Assembly (NCBI GenBank): GCA_900764695.1 | Contig: CAAFOY010000023.1 | Coordinates: 1 to 42,138 of the forward strand | Direction of reading: 5' to 3' | Source: Lachnospiraceae bacterium | GTDB lineage: Bacteria > Bacillota_A > Clostridia > Lachnospirales > Lachnospiraceae | Length of the DNA stretch: 42,138 nucleotides | Part shown: positions 8,302 through 17,422 of the stretch, one piece after another | Layout: every line of letters begins with the position of its first letter | Numbering within the stretch: the first letter of the stretch is position 1 | Position numbers and translations under genes: made by a program | Notes under the pieces: generated by a model | Seen by the model: only the letters and a program-made list of their open reading frames with translations | Database searches by the model: none | Told to the model about the DNA's origin: nothing

Positions 8302-8949
8302 TTTACAGGAATTATAGAGGAAACAGGTCAGATAGAATATGTTAACAGCAATAGTGAGAAATATCAGATTGGAATTAAATGTGAAAAGGTTTTAGAAAAA
8401 ACAGTAGTTGGAGACAGCATAGCAGTTAACGGCATTTGCCTTACAGTCACAAAAATGTGGAAAAATGGATTTGAAGCGGATGTGATGTCAGAAACGTTAA
8501 AAAGAACCGGTTTAAATGGAAGCAAAAAAGGTACATGTGTAAATCTTGAAAGAGCTATGGCAGCAGATGGACGATTTGGAGGACACATCGTTAGTGGTCA
8601 TATAGATGGAACAGGGATAATAGGAAGTATACGTGAAGATAAAAATGCAGTATGGTATGAGATATTTGCAGATGATGAAATTATAAAATATGTGGTTGAA
8701 AAAGGATCAATATCAATTGATGGAATAAGTCTTACAGTCGCTTATGTTGATAAAAAAGGATTTAAAGTATCCACAATACCACACACAAGGATAAGCACAA
8801 ATTTAAAATACAGAAATGTTGGAGATACAGTAAATCTTGAGTGTGACATTATAGGAAAATATGTAGAAAAGTTATTGAATTTTTCTAACAATAATGAGCA
8901 AAAGAAGTCAAAAATTACAGAAAGCTATTTGATAGAAAATGGATTTTAA
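8299..8949 (+). CDS. ribE: Riboflavin synthase alpha subunit
   Basis: Joins two molecules of 6,7-dimethyl-8-ribityllumazine to give riboflavin and the pyrimidine precursor. The 216-residue protein shows the family's internal duplication. The first half begins MFTGIIEETGQI and has VNGICLTV; the second half begins about residue 97 with GGHIVSGHIDGTG and has IDGISLTV. The length is normal. Within the operon, ribD ends 72 bp upstream and ribBA begins 18 bp downstream. The start is fixed by a stop codon immediately upstream. Confidence 0.95.
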   Translation: MFTGIIEETGQIEYVNSNSEKYQIGIKCEKVLEKTVVGDSIAVNGICLTVTKMWKNGFEADVMSETLKRTGLNGSKKGTCVNLERAMAADGRFGGHIVSGHIDGTGIIGSIREDKNAVWYEIFADDEIIKYVVEKGSISIDGISLTVAYVDKKGFKVSTIPHTRISTNLKYRNVGDTVNLECDIIGKYVEKLLNFSNNNEQKKSKITESYLIENGF

Positions 8950-8967
8950 AGAAAGAAGGAATATAAA

Positions 8968-10170
8968 ATGAGTAAAACAATAGGAACAATAGAAGAAGCA
9001 ATTAAGGATATAAAAGAAGGAAAAGTTATTTTAGTAATAGATGATCCTGATAGAGAAAATGAGGGGGATTTGGTATGTGCAGCAGAATTTGCAACAACTG
9101 AAAATGTAAATTTTATGGCAAGTTATGCAAAAGGACTTATTTGCATGCCTATGGAAGAAGAACTTTGTGAAAAACTTGATTTGGAACAAATGGTAAAAGT
9201 AAATACTGATAATCATTGTACAGCGTTTACCGTTTCGATTGACCATGTATCAACCACGACAGGAATATCAGCGGTTGAAAGAGGTATTACGGCAAGAGCA
9301 ATTGTAGATGATAATGCAAAACCTGAAGATTTTAGAAGACCGGGCCATATGTTTCCACTTAAAGCAAAAAAAGCAGGAGTATTAGAAAGAACAGGTCATA
9401 CAGAAGCTACAGTTGACATTGTAAAATTAGCAGGACATAAACCTTGTGGATTATGCTGTGAAATAATGAGAGAAGATGGAACAATGATGAGAACAACAGA
9501 ACTTCTTGAATTTGCACAGGAACATAATCTTACGGTAATTACAATTGCTGATTTGGTTAAATACAGAATGGAAAGAGACAGTTCAGTAAAAAGAGAAGCA
9601 GTTGCAAAGATGCCAACGAAATATGGAAATTTTAATATCGTGGGTTATCAAAATAAAACAACAGGGGAACATCATGTTGCATTAACTATGGGAGATGTAG
9701 GAAATGGAGAGCCTGTTCTTTGCAGAGTACATTCGGAATGTCTTACAGGAGATGTATTTGGTTCTAAAAGATGCGATTGTGGACAACAGCTTGAGAAAGC
9801 AATGGAGATGGTTGCAAAAGAGGGAAGAGGAATAATACTTTACTTAAGACAGGAAGGAAGAGGAATAGGATTAATAAATAAACTTAAGGCATATGAGCTT
9901 CAGGAACAGGGACTAGATACAGTAGATGCAAATCTAAAACTAGGATTTCCGGCAGATATGAGAAGCTATGGAATGGGAGCACAGATTTTGGCAGACCTTG
10001 GAGCAAAAAAACTAAGAATTATGACAAATAATCCGGCAAAAATTACAGGCTTGTCAGGATATGGAATAGAAATAGTTGAAAGAGTTCCGATACAGATAGA
10101 AGCACAAAAATATGATGAATATTATTTGAGAACAAAGCAGTTAAGAATGGCACATATGACAACTTACTAA
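8968..10170 (+). CDS. ribBA: Bifunctional DHBP synthase / GTP cyclohydrolase II
   Basis: Supplies both starting units for riboflavin: 3,4-dihydroxy-2-butanone 4-phosphate from ribulose 5-phosphate and the diaminopyrimidine from GTP. The N-terminal RibB half (about 1-200) has the acidic [12 protein letters not shown] motif and [13 protein letters not shown]. The C-terminal RibA half (about 201-400) has the zinc site HSECLTGD with KRCDCG, and RQEGRGIGL. Both halves keep their key residues. The 400-residue length is standard for the fusion. It follows ribE by 18 bp, with GAAAGAAGGA as binding site. The gene after it, ribH, is set off by a long hairpin region. Confidence 0.96.
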   Translation: MSKTIGTIEEAIKDIKEGKVILVIDDPDRENEGDLVCAAEFATTENVNFMASYAKGLICMPMEEELCEKLDLEQMVKVNTDNHCTAFTVSIDHVSTTTGISAVERGITARAIVDDNAKPEDFRRPGHMFPLKAKKAGVLERTGHTEATVDIVKLAGHKPCGLCCEIMREDGTMMRTTELLEFAQEHNLTVITIADLVKYRMERDSSVKREAVAKMPTKYGNFNIVGYQNKTTGEHHVALTMGDVGNGEPVLCRVHSECLTGDVFGSKRCDCGQQLEKAMEMVAKEGRGIILYLRQEGRGIGLINKLKAYELQEQGLDTVDANLKLGFPADMRSYGMGAQILADLGAKKLRIMTNNPAKITGLSGYGIEIVERVPIQIEAQKYDEYYLRTKQLRMAHMTTY

Positions 10171-10184
10171 GATTATTTGCTGAA

Positions 10185-10356
10185 CCCGATTTCTTAAATT
10201 TAACGAAATAACGCTCGCGCTGCTTGTCGCTCGTAGCGGTTCTAAAGTTTTAGCACACAGCCTGACTTTGTAACTTACAGTTTCAAGTCAGGCTATGCAC
10301 CAAAGCTTTGAACCGACGGCCACAAATGCTATTTCTTTTAAATTTAAGAAATCTGG
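10185..10356 (+). other. Long nested hairpin element A in the ribBA-ribH gap
   Basis: The gap contains a near-continuous fold about 170 bases long. The outer stem is a perfect 16 bp: GATTTCTTAAATTTAA (10188-10203) with 10338-10353. Next, GAAATA (10205-10210) pairs with TATTTC (10330-10335). CGGTTC-T-AAAG (10237-10247) pairs with CTTTGAACCG (10306-10315). The inner stem AGCCTGACTT (10259-10268) pairs perfectly with 10285-10294. It is more GC-rich than its surroundings and encodes no protein. It may be an attenuator, a processing site or a small mobile element that settled in the rib operon. Confidence 0.6.
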
Positions 10357-10458
10357 TATAAGCAATTTAGTGTTAAGTGTAATAATGTCAGAACTTATAA
10401 TTTAAACCATACTTAAAAAAACTGACATCAAAATATATTATACAAGAGGAGATTTAAA

Positions 10459-10920
10459 ATGAGAACTTTAGAAGGAAAATTAGTAGCAGAAGGATTAAAA
10501 ATTGGTATTGTAGCAGCAAGATTTAATGAGTTTATTGTAAATAAACTTGTAAGCGGTGCAGAAGATGCATGCGTGCGACATGGAGTTAATGATGACGATA
10601 TTACATTAGCGTGGGTTCCGGGTGCATTTGAAATTCCTATAGTAGCAAAGAAAATGGCTCAGTCAGGAAAATATGATGCCATTTTATGCTTAGGAGCAGT
10701 AATTAAAGGCTCGACAGATCATTATGATTATGTATGTGCAGAGGTAAGCAAAGGAATTGCAATGGTAGGAATGGAAACAGGAGTGCCTACAATGTTTGGA
10801 GTATTAACAACAGACAACATTGAACAGGCAATAGAAAGAGCAGGAACAAAAGCAGGAAATAAAGGATTTGATGTTGCATGCTCAGCAATTGAAATGGCAA
10901 ATTTAAATCGCATGCTATAA
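10459..10920 (+). CDS. ribH: 6,7-dimethyl-8-ribityllumazine synthase
   Basis: Condenses the pyrimidine from the RibD branch with dihydroxybutanone phosphate from RibBA to form lumazine, the substrate of RibE. The 153 residues match the family in length. Motifs include VAARFNEFI near the N-terminus, WVPGAFEIP, and [14 protein letters not shown] with the catalytic histidine. AGAGGAG precedes the ATG. It is the last riboflavin gene but is separated from ribBA by 288 bp holding hairpin A. An AT-rich stretch with a possible TATAAT (10396-10401) but a poor -35 leaves open a separate promoter. Confidence 0.96.
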   Translation: MRTLEGKLVAEGLKIGIVAARFNEFIVNKLVSGAEDACVRHGVNDDDITLAWVPGAFEIPIVAKKMAQSGKYDAILCLGAVIKGSTDHYDYVCAEVSKGIAMVGMETGVPTMFGVLTTDNIEQAIERAGTKAGNKGFDVACSAIEMANLNRML

Positions 10921-10989
10921 ATTATGTAATTATTATGTCTGACTTGCGTAAAATATAATAATTCATTTAATAATAAAAGGAAAAATTAA

Positions 10990-11634
10990 GTGCTAAATTA
11001 TATTTGGGCAGGAATGATTATATTGTCAGTGCTTTATGGAATGGCAACAGGCAGGATGGAACAGGTAGGAAATGGAGCAATAGAATCCACAAAAGAGGCT
11101 GTGAGTATGTGCATTACAATGCTTGGAATTATGAGCATGTGGATGGGATTTATGAACGTGGCTTCTAAAAGTGGAATGATAAAAAAACTGGAAAAAATAC
11201 TTGAACCGATTATTATGTGGCTGTTTCCGGGTCTGCCTCATAACCATAATGCAAGAGAACCGATAGTAACTAATATAATTGCAAATATATTAGGCTTGGG
11301 ATGGGCGGCAACACCGGCAGGACTAAAAGCAATGGAGGCATTAGCAGAAAATCCATTAGAACAGAGTGGATACGTATTAAGTGAAAATAAATCAGAGATA
11401 AAGAGGCAAAGAAAAAGAAAGTGTACATTTCCAAAGCATATTGCAACTGATGAAATGTGCACTTTTTTAGTATTAAATATTTCTTCACTTCAAATTATTC
11501 CTGTAAACATTATTGCGTATAGAAGCCAATATGGTGCAGTAAATCCGTCAGCAGTTGTGCTTCCGGCAATTATTGCAACAAGTTTCAGCACAGGAGCAGG
11601 GATATTGTGGTGTAAAATAATGAGTAGAGAGTAA
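10990..11634 (+). CDS. SpmA-like Gate-domain membrane protein
   Basis: A 214-residue membrane protein resembling spore maturation protein A, of the nucleoside-recognition Gate family. Diagnostic stretches are MEQVGNGAIESTKEAVSMC, WMGFMNVASKSGM, FPGLPHNHNAREPIVTNI and NILGLGWAATPAGLKAM. It starts with GTG after AAGGA. In spore formers SpmA works with SpmB, normally encoded next to it. Here the SpmB-like gene is about 8 kb away at 19593. The molecular function is not known; transport of a small solute is a guess. It lies 69 bp after ribH. Confidence 0.8.
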   Translation: MLNYIWAGMIILSVLYGMATGRMEQVGNGAIESTKEAVSMCITMLGIMSMWMGFMNVASKSGMIKKLEKILEPIIMWLFPGLPHNHNAREPIVTNIIANILGLGWAATPAGLKAMEALAENPLEQSGYVLSENKSEIKRQRKRKCTFPKHIATDEMCTFLVLNISSLQIIPVNIIAYRSQYGAVNPSAVVLPAIIATSFSTGAGILWCKIMSRE

Positions 11635-11678
11635 TGTCAATCGTTTGACATAACTAATTGATTATTATAAAATTAGTT
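11635..11678 (+). other. Paired small stem-loops ahead of the DUF4430/ECF operon
   Basis: TGTCAA (11635-11640) pairs with TTGACA (11645-11650), and AACTAATT (11652-11659) pairs perfectly with AATTAGTT (11671-11678). They fill the 71-bp gap between the SpmA-like gene and the DUF4430 gene. There is no U-run and no room for a cobalamin riboswitch. Confidence 0.4.
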
Positions 11679-11705
11679 GATTAATTATACATGGAGGAAA
11701 TGACA

Positions 11706-12902
11706 ATGAGAAATACAGTAAAAAAAGCAATGGCGATAGCAATTGCAGTCTCAATGACAACAAGTATTGCAACAGTAGGTTATAACAAGATTCAGGCACA
11801 GGAAACAAATAAAACAGTAACTTTTTCAGTAGAAAAGTTTACAATTGGACAGGGTTATGTAGTTGAGCCTGTAAGCGTTGAAGTTAGTGACGATATGACA
11901 ATATCTGATGTATTTGAGAAAGTAATGAATGAAAAAGAGATTAAATATACAGGTTCAAAAAACTATGGATATTTATATTTGCAAAGCATAGAGAATGCTG
12001 ATACAGGAATTATTGACATACCGGAAGAAATAGCAAAAATGCCTTCTTATGAAAGTTCATATGAGTATGAAGGAGAAACTTATACAACATCATATTCAGC
12101 TCCGTCAAATGAAAAAAATGATGGTAATACACAGCCAAACAATGGTTTAGGAGAATATTCATATAATAGTATGGCTGGATGGATGATTTCTGTAAACGGA
12201 GATAATGATAATGGAAATCTTACACCGGCAGATATTGTAAAAGATGGTGATGTAATCAGATATCAGTTTTCAGTATATGGATGGGGAGCAGATGTTGGAT
12301 TAAGCAATTATGCAGGAATGGAACCATTAAAGGTTGCCGATAAAACAACTCTGACAAAAGAATTAGCAAAAATTAATGGAAATAAAGCATTATGGATGAA
12401 TAATGAAAATGTTAAAATTGCGTATAAAAATGCAATTAAAGTTGCAACAAAATTGATGGCAACTCAGGATGAAGTTGATGAGGTGATTGCAGAATTAAAG
12501 AAAGCTGAAAACGAAACAACTACAGCACAGGATGCAACAACAGTACAACCTACGACAACAATTCAGCCTACAACAGCAGAAACAACAGTGCAGGCTACAA
12601 CAACAGAAATACAGACATTAGGAAAAGCAACTGTAAACTCAGTAAAGAAAGTAAAAGCAGGAAAAGCAAAAATTTCAATTAAGAAAATTGCAGGTGCAGA
12701 AGGATATCAGTACAAATACTCTTCAACAAAGAATTTCAAAAAAGGAACAGTAATTGTAAAGACTACTAAAAAGAATGTTTTAATAACAAAGAAATTTAAG
12801 AAAAATCAGAAATGCTACGTTAAAGTAAGAGCTTACAAAACAGTAAATAAAGTAAGGGTTTATGGAAAATGGAGCAAAGTTAAATCAGTAAAAATTAAGT
12901 AA
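11706..12902 (+). CDS. Secreted DUF4430 (transcobalamin-beta-like) protein with Fn3-like tail
   Basis: A 398-residue exported protein. Start at 11706 is chosen because GGAGGA lies 7 bases upstream; the in-frame ATGs at 11691 and 11700 precede or directly follow that site. Residues 1-30 are a signal peptide. About 35-200 form a DUF4430-type domain, recognisable by ISDVFEKVM, the SMAGWMISVNGD segment and KDGDVIRYQFSVYGWG. This domain resembles the C-terminal beta domain of transcobalamin and intrinsic factor. A helical stretch and a Thr/Gln-rich linker (about 270-305) follow, then a Lys-rich Fn3-like module. It opens an operon with a toroid protein, a second DUF4430 protein and an ECF transporter, so it is probably a surface ligand-binding protein. 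Corrinoid as ligand is inference. Confidence 0.8.
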   Translation: MRNTVKKAMAIAIAVSMTTSIATVGYNKIQAQETNKTVTFSVEKFTIGQGYVVEPVSVEVSDDMTISDVFEKVMNEKEIKYTGSKNYGYLYLQSIENADTGIIDIPEEIAKMPSYESSYEYEGETYTTSYSAPSNEKNDGNTQPNNGLGEYSYNSMAGWMISVNGDNDNGNLTPADIVKDGDVIRYQFSVYGWGADVGLSNYAGMEPLKVADKTTLTKELAKINGNKALWMNNENVKIAYKNAIKVATKLMATQDEVDEVIAELKKAENETTTAQDATTVQPTTTIQPTTAETTVQATTTEIQTLGKATVNSVKKVKAGKAKISIKKIAGAEGYQYKYSSTKNFKKGTVIVKTTKKNVLITKKFKKNQKCYVKVRAYKTVNKVRVYGKWSKVKSVKIK

Positions 12903-12932
12903 TAAATATTTATATTAAACAAGAGGAAACAC

Positions 12933-14441
12933 ATGAAAAAATTATTAGCAACAATTGCAATATTCTTTATGTGTGTCTCAACTTCAGTTATGGGAAGTCA
13001 GACACCGTCAAAGGATGATATAGAAAACACAATAAATAAAATTTCATATTATCAGATGAATACGGTAAAGAATCCGACGTATGGAAGCGTAGGCGGAGAA
13101 TGGACGGTGTTTGGACTTGCCAGATGTGGAAATATTAATGATGAATATATAGAAAAATATGTAAGCAATGTATCAAAAGCAGTTACAGAGAACAAAGGAA
13201 TTTTATCAACAAGAAAATATACTGAATATGCAAGAACAATTATTGCATTAACTGCAATTCAAAAAAATCCTCAGAATTTTTCAGGATATAATTTATTGCA
13301 ACCTCTCGCAACATTTGAAAATATAATGATACAAGGTGTAAATGGAGCTGCTTACACACTTATGGCTTTTGATTGTGGCAATTATGAAATTCCGGACGCA
13401 ACGACAGGAAAACAGACAACAAGAAATAAGTTAATTGATTTCTTAGTAAAACAACAACTGAACAATGGCGGATGGAATTATATGGGAACAGAAGCAGATG
13501 TTGATGTGACTGCCATGGTTATTCAGGCACTTGCTCCATACTATAATGAAAAACAAAATGTAAAAGAAAGCATTGATAAAGGACTTGCAATTCTTAGCAC
13601 TTTACAGAAATCTGATGGTGCATATGGAAATACAAGTGACTCAAACTGTGAAAGTACAGCACAGGTTTTAACTGCATTATCTGAAATGAGAATAAAAATT
13701 GATGATAGCAGATTTGTGAAAAACGGCAAAACCGTATATGACGGTTTAATGACATTTTATAAAGATAATGGTGCTTTTTGCCATACGAAGGGAAAAGGCG
13801 CAAATCAAATGTCTACAGACCAGGCAATGTATGCAATAACAGCTTATTACAGAAGTATATCAGGAATGAACAGACTCTATGATATGAGTGATGGAATTAT
13901 TAAAATAGAAAATACAAAGGTAGAAACAACTAAGGCAGATAATAAAGAAGAAATAAAAAGTAGTGCGTCTGATAAAAATAAGAATGATGCAAATAACAAC
14001 GATAAAAACAATTCTACAAGTAAGAACACAAAAAAGAATGCATTATCAAATTCAAAAAATAATAGTAAATCAAATGGAAATACGTTAAATAATAGCGATG
14101 ATACCGACAATAGAGAAAATAATGAATCTAAGAATAGAAAAGATAACAATGTAGAAACGGAAGAAAATACTAATACTACAGATAACTTAGAAAATGCTAC
14201 AGATGTTTTAGAAAATAATGATGAAGAAAATAAGATAGCTACAGACAATAATAAAGAAGAAACAGAAAATAAAAATTCAGTTAATAATAAAGAAAATGTT
14301 ACTAAAGAAACAAAACACAAAAATAGAAGACCTTATATTATACTTATTTTTGGAATATGTTGTGGTATAGCCGGGAAATTTGGATTTGATGTTTATAAAT
14401 ATAAGAAGAAAAGAGTGACAAATAAAGATGAACAAAACTAA
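12933..14441 (+). CDS. Membrane-anchored alpha/alpha-toroid (prenyltransferase/squalene-oxidase repeat) protein
   Basis: A 502-residue surface protein. Residues 1-22 form a signal peptide. About 30-310 contain repeats of the prenyltransferase/terpene-cyclase type, for example QQLNNGGWNYMG and LQKSDGAYGNTSDSNCESTA, the fold that also forms the alpha6/alpha6 barrel of intrinsic factor and transcobalamin. About 325-460 is a low-complexity stalk rich in Asn, Lys, Glu, Asp and Thr. A single membrane helix (about 468-486, YIILIFGICCGIAGKFGF) and a short basic tail anchor it. It is translated just upstream of, and overlaps by 14 bp, a DUF4430 lipoprotein gene. An enzymatic cyclase role is unlikely outside the cell; ligand binding for the ECF transporter is the better guess. 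Confidence 0.8.
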   Translation: MKKLLATIAIFFMCVSTSVMGSQTPSKDDIENTINKISYYQMNTVKNPTYGSVGGEWTVFGLARCGNINDEYIEKYVSNVSKAVTENKGILSTRKYTEYARTIIALTAIQKNPQNFSGYNLLQPLATFENIMIQGVNGAAYTLMAFDCGNYEIPDATTGKQTTRNKLIDFLVKQQLNNGGWNYMGTEADVDVTAMVIQALAPYYNEKQNVKESIDKGLAILSTLQKSDGAYGNTSDSNCESTAQVLTALSEMRIKIDDSRFVKNGKTVYDGLMTFYKDNGAFCHTKGKGANQMSTDQAMYAITAYYRSISGMNRLYDMSDGIIKIENTKVETTKADNKEEIKSSASDKNKNDANNNDKNNSTSKNTKKNALSNSKNNSKSNGNTLNNSDDTDNRENNESKNRKDNNVETEENTNTTDNLENATDVLENNDEENKIATDNNKEETENKNSVNNKENVTKETKHKNRRPYIILIFGICCGIAGKFGFDVYKYKKKRVTNKDEQN

Positions 14442-14931
14442 TTTGAGAAAATTAAGCATATGTATAATTACAATACTTATGACATTTTCCTTGTGGGGCT
14501 GTGGAAATAGTAAAAGTGTAAAATCTGAAAAGGCAACACAAAAATGTACTTTGTATGTGACTTGTATAAATGCAATAAATAGTAACAAATTACAGGATAA
14601 TATACGAAAAGCACAACCAAAAGATGGCGTGATATATGAGACAAAGGAAGTTAAATTTACAGAAGGGGAATCCTGCTTTGATATTTTAGAGAGAGAATTG
14701 AAAAATGAAGGAATACTGATTGAAAGTAGCATAACGCCGGCAACAAAAAGCGTATATATAGAAGGAATTAATAATTTATACGAATTTGACTGTGGAAAAC
14801 AGTCAGGTTGGATGTATACTGTAAATGGAGATGTACCAAATGTAAGTTGCAGTGAGTACAAGATTAAAGAAAATGATGAAATAAAATTTCAATATACATG
14901 TAATTTAGGAGAGGATATAGAAAAGAAATGA
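14428..14931 (+). CDS. DUF4430 lipoprotein (transcobalamin-beta-like)
   Basis: A 167-residue predicted lipoprotein. The signal peptide ends in SLWGC, giving lipidated Cys25. The rest is nearly a single DUF4430 domain: ESCFDILERELKNEG, then the hallmark SGWMYTVNGD and IKENDEIKFQYTCNLG. The gene overlaps the toroid gene by 14 bp and the EcfT gene by 4 bp (ATGA), so translation is coupled. In intrinsic factor and transcobalamin the alpha toroid and beta domain clamp cobalamin between them. Here the two parts are on separate proteins encoded side by side, which suggests they assemble on the outer face of the membrane next to the ECF transporter. Confidence 0.85.
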   Translation: MNKTNLRKLSICIITILMTFSLWGCGNSKSVKSEKATQKCTLYVTCINAINSNKLQDNIRKAQPKDGVIYETKEVKFTEGESCFDILERELKNEGILIESSITPATKSVYIEGINNLYEFDCGKQSGWMYTVNGDVPNVSCSEYKIKENDEIKFQYTCNLGEDIEKK

Positions 14932-15824
14932 GAGAAGAATTCGGAAGATTTCACCCGGTAGTAAATATATTATTTTACGCATTTATATTGGGAATTACTA
15001 TGTTTGTGAATCATCCGATTATGATATTCATTTCTTTTTTATTTGCCACGGTTTATTTTGTAATTGTATACAAAAACAAAAAAATAAAAAAGTTAACAGG
15101 GTTATTAGGCTTGTTTATTTTTGCAGGGCTGATAAACCCTCTTTTTTCTCATAGAGGAATGACGGTGCTATTCTTTTTGCCAACAGGAAATGCAGTCACT
15201 TTGGAATCTATTATATATGGAATGTTTGCAGCAGGAATTTTAGTTACGGTAATGATTTGGATTTTTACATTTCAAAAAATAGTAACGGAAGATAAAATTA
15301 TAGCTGTATTTGGGAAGATAGTACCTACGCTTGCTTTAATTTTTTCAATGGTATTAAAATTTGTACCGGCATTTGTGGCTCATGCAAAAGAAACTTCGGA
15401 TGTAAATAGAGTTATGGCAATTGCAAATGGAAGTGATATTAACAAAATGAATTTTATTCGAAAAGTAAAAATGCAGGTGAAAAATTTCTCAATTACAGCA
15501 ACATGGGCATTGGAAAATTCAGTGGATACGGCTGATTCGATGGCATCAAGAGGCTACGGAGTAAAGAGAAGGACAAATTTTAATAATTATAAATTAACAT
15601 TAAGGGACATAATCGCCTTGATATGGATTATATTTTTGGGCGGAATTGTAGTTTTAGGGTGTATATTTGGATGTGTCAAAACACACTACTATCCGATGTT
15701 CTATATAGAAGAAAATAAGTACGCAACGTTGGTTTACATAACATATTCAGCACTTTGCGCAACACCAATTTTAATAAATATTATGGAGGAGATAAGATGG
15801 CTCAGATTGAAATCAAAAATTTAA
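14928..15824 (+). CDS. ECF transporter transmembrane subunit (EcfT)
   Basis: A 298-residue membrane subunit of an energy-coupling-factor importer. It has several hydrophobic helices in residues 12-135, a coupling region about 140-215 and a last helix pair near 225-290. The coupling helix carries SMASRGYG, the Ala-Arg-Gly-type motif with which EcfT contacts the ATPases. Its start overlaps the stop of the DUF4430 lipoprotein gene, and its end overlaps the ATPase gene by 28 bp. The linkage to a fused ATPase and an S component makes this a dedicated (group I-like) ECF system. Confidence 0.88.
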   Translation: MREEFGRFHPVVNILFYAFILGITMFVNHPIMIFISFLFATVYFVIVYKNKKIKKLTGLLGLFIFAGLINPLFSHRGMTVLFFLPTGNAVTLESIIYGMFAAGILVTVMIWIFTFQKIVTEDKIIAVFGKIVPTLALIFSMVLKFVPAFVAHAKETSDVNRVMAIANGSDINKMNFIRKVKMQVKNFSITATWALENSVDTADSMASRGYGVKRRTNFNNYKLTLRDIIALIWIIFLGGIVVLGCIFGCVKTHYYPMFYIEENKYATLVYITYSALCATPILINIMEEIRWLRLKSKI

Positions 15825-17422
15825 CATTTAAATATGCTATGGCAGATTCTTCATGTTTAAAAAATGTTTCATTAAATATAGAAAATGGTGATTTTGTTGT
15901 TGTATGTGGAAAATCAGGCTGTGGAAAGACGACATTGCTCAGATGTTTAAAAAGTGTACTTACTCCAAATGGAGACAAAGCTGGGGAAGTCTTATTTGAA
16001 AATAAAAAAATTGAAGAAGTTGATGAAAGAACTCAGGCAATGAAAATTGGATTTGTAATGCAGAATCCTCAACAGCAGATTGTAACGGACAAAGTATGGC
16101 ATGAGCTTGCATTTGGTTTGGAAAACATGGGAATGGCAAGAGAAGAAATAGGGGCAAGAATTGGCGAGACAGCAGAATATTTTGGAATAGCAAAATTATA
16201 TGAAAGGACGACAAACAGCCTTTCAGGCGGACAAAAACAGTTACTTAATCTGGCGGCAGTTATGACAATGCAGCCTAAAGTAATAATTTTAGACGAACCT
16301 ACAGCTCAGTTAGACCCTATAGCGGCAGAAAAATTTATTCAGATGTTACATAAAATAAATGATGAACTTGGAACTACGGTTATTATTTCTGAACATAGAT
16401 TAGACCAGTTGTTACCTGTTTGCAGTAAAGCCGTAGTTATGAAAAATGGAGAAATTTTAGCTGATGACAATAGTTATAAAGTCGCAGATAAACTTTATAA
16501 TACAGAAGAATTTCAATTTATGCCCATACCGGCTCAAATTTATAAAGAGATTGGAGAATTATCTGAAAATATTCCACTTACAGTAGGTCAGGGAAGAAAA
16601 TGGATTGAGAATTATGTAAACCAAAATCAGATAATAAAAGAAAATATAGCAAAACAAAATAGATTAATCAACTTAGAGTATGAGAATAAAGATAAAAATA
16701 AATCTGCGAAAGACATTGCAATCAGTGGAAAAAACATATGGTTCAGATATGAACGTGATAGAGCAGATATAATTAAGGGGATTAGTGTTAATATAGAAAA
16801 TGAGCAGATTTACTGCATATTAGGAGGAAACGGTGCAGGAAAATCAACATTAATCAAAATATTGTGTGGAATATTGAAGCAATATAGAGGAAAAGTAAAA
16901 ATAAATGGCAAAATTGTGTACATGCCACAGAATGTCCAGACAATGTTCCTTCATGACACGGTTATAGATGAGGTTGATGGAAATAAAGATATTTTAACAA
17001 AACTAAATCTGGATAAATATGAAAAAACACATCCATATGATTTGAGTGGAGGCGAGCAGCAAAAGCTTGCAATGGCAAAGGTGTTGTTGTGTAATCCTGA
17101 TATTTTACTTTTAGATGAACCAACAAAAGGAATTGATGTAATTTATAAAAAAGAAATGGGAAAAATAATTCTTGATTTAAAAAAACAGGGAAAGACGATT
17201 GTAATAGTAAGTCATGACGTGGAATTTTGTGCAGAATATGGAGACAGATGTGCTATGTTTTTCCAAGGAAAAATTATTTCAGAAAGCAGTATAAGAGAAA
17301 TGATTTGCACAAACAGATTTTACACAACAGTTTCTCATAAAATGGCAGGAGAATTAATTGAAAAAGCAATTACAAAGGAGGAAGTAGTATGGTCAATGAC
17401 AGCCGGTTCTATTACGGAGTAG
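15797..17422 (+). CDS. Fused double ATPase of ECF transporter (EcfA-EcfA')
   Basis: A 541-residue protein with two ABC ATPase domains, powering uptake through EcfT. Domain 1 (about 1-235) has Walker A GKSGCGKTT, signature LSGGQKQ and Walker B VIILDEPTAQLDP. Domain 2 (about 310-530) has GGNGAGKSTLIK, LSGGEQQK and ILLLDEPTKGID. Both keep the catalytic glutamate and switch histidine (SEHR and SHDVE). Start at 15797 is chosen for the TGGAGGAG 6-13 bases upstream and the usual MAQIEIKNLTF beginning; an open frame extends further up but lacks an SD. The 34-bp overlap with the S-component gene implies translational coupling. Confidence 0.92.
   Translation: MAQIEIKNLTFKYAMADSSCLKNVSLNIENGDFVVVCGKSGCGKTTLLRCLKSVLTPNGDKAGEVLFENKKIEEVDERTQAMKIGFVMQNPQQQIVTDKVWHELAFGLENMGMAREEIGARIGETAEYFGIAKLYERTTNSLSGGQKQLLNLAAVMTMQPKVIILDEPTAQLDPIAAEKFIQMLHKINDELGTTVIISEHRLDQLLPVCSKAVVMKNGEILADDNSYKVADKLYNTEEFQFMPIPAQIYKEIGELSENIPLTVGQGRKWIENYVNQNQIIKENIAKQNRLINLEYENKDKNKSAKDIAISGKNIWFRYERDRADIIKGISVNIENEQIYCILGGNGAGKSTLIKILCGILKQYRGKVKINGKIVYMPQNVQTMFLHDTVIDEVDGNKDILTKLNLDKYEKTHPYDLSGGEQQKLAMAKVLLCNPDILLLDEPTKGIDVIYKKEMGKIILDLKKQGKTIVIVSHDVEFCAEYGDRCAMFFQGKIISESSIREMICTNRFYTTVSHKMAGELIEKAITKEEVVWSMTAGSITE

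Noticed and set aside
11635..11705. Possible cobalamin riboswitch before the DUF4430/ECF operon
   Set aside because: The gap is only 71 bp and lacks the B12-box pattern. Only small stem-loops are present.
13877..14320. 147-residue open frame on the - strand inside the toroid gene
   Set aside because: It is the complement of the Asn/Lys/Glu-rich stalk, giving a low-complexity Ser/Leu/Phe product. No SD or family is recognised.
14277..14861. 194-residue open frame on the - strand over the DUF4430 lipoprotein gene
   Set aside because: It mirrors a well-supported + strand gene in a coupled operon and has no recognisable domain.
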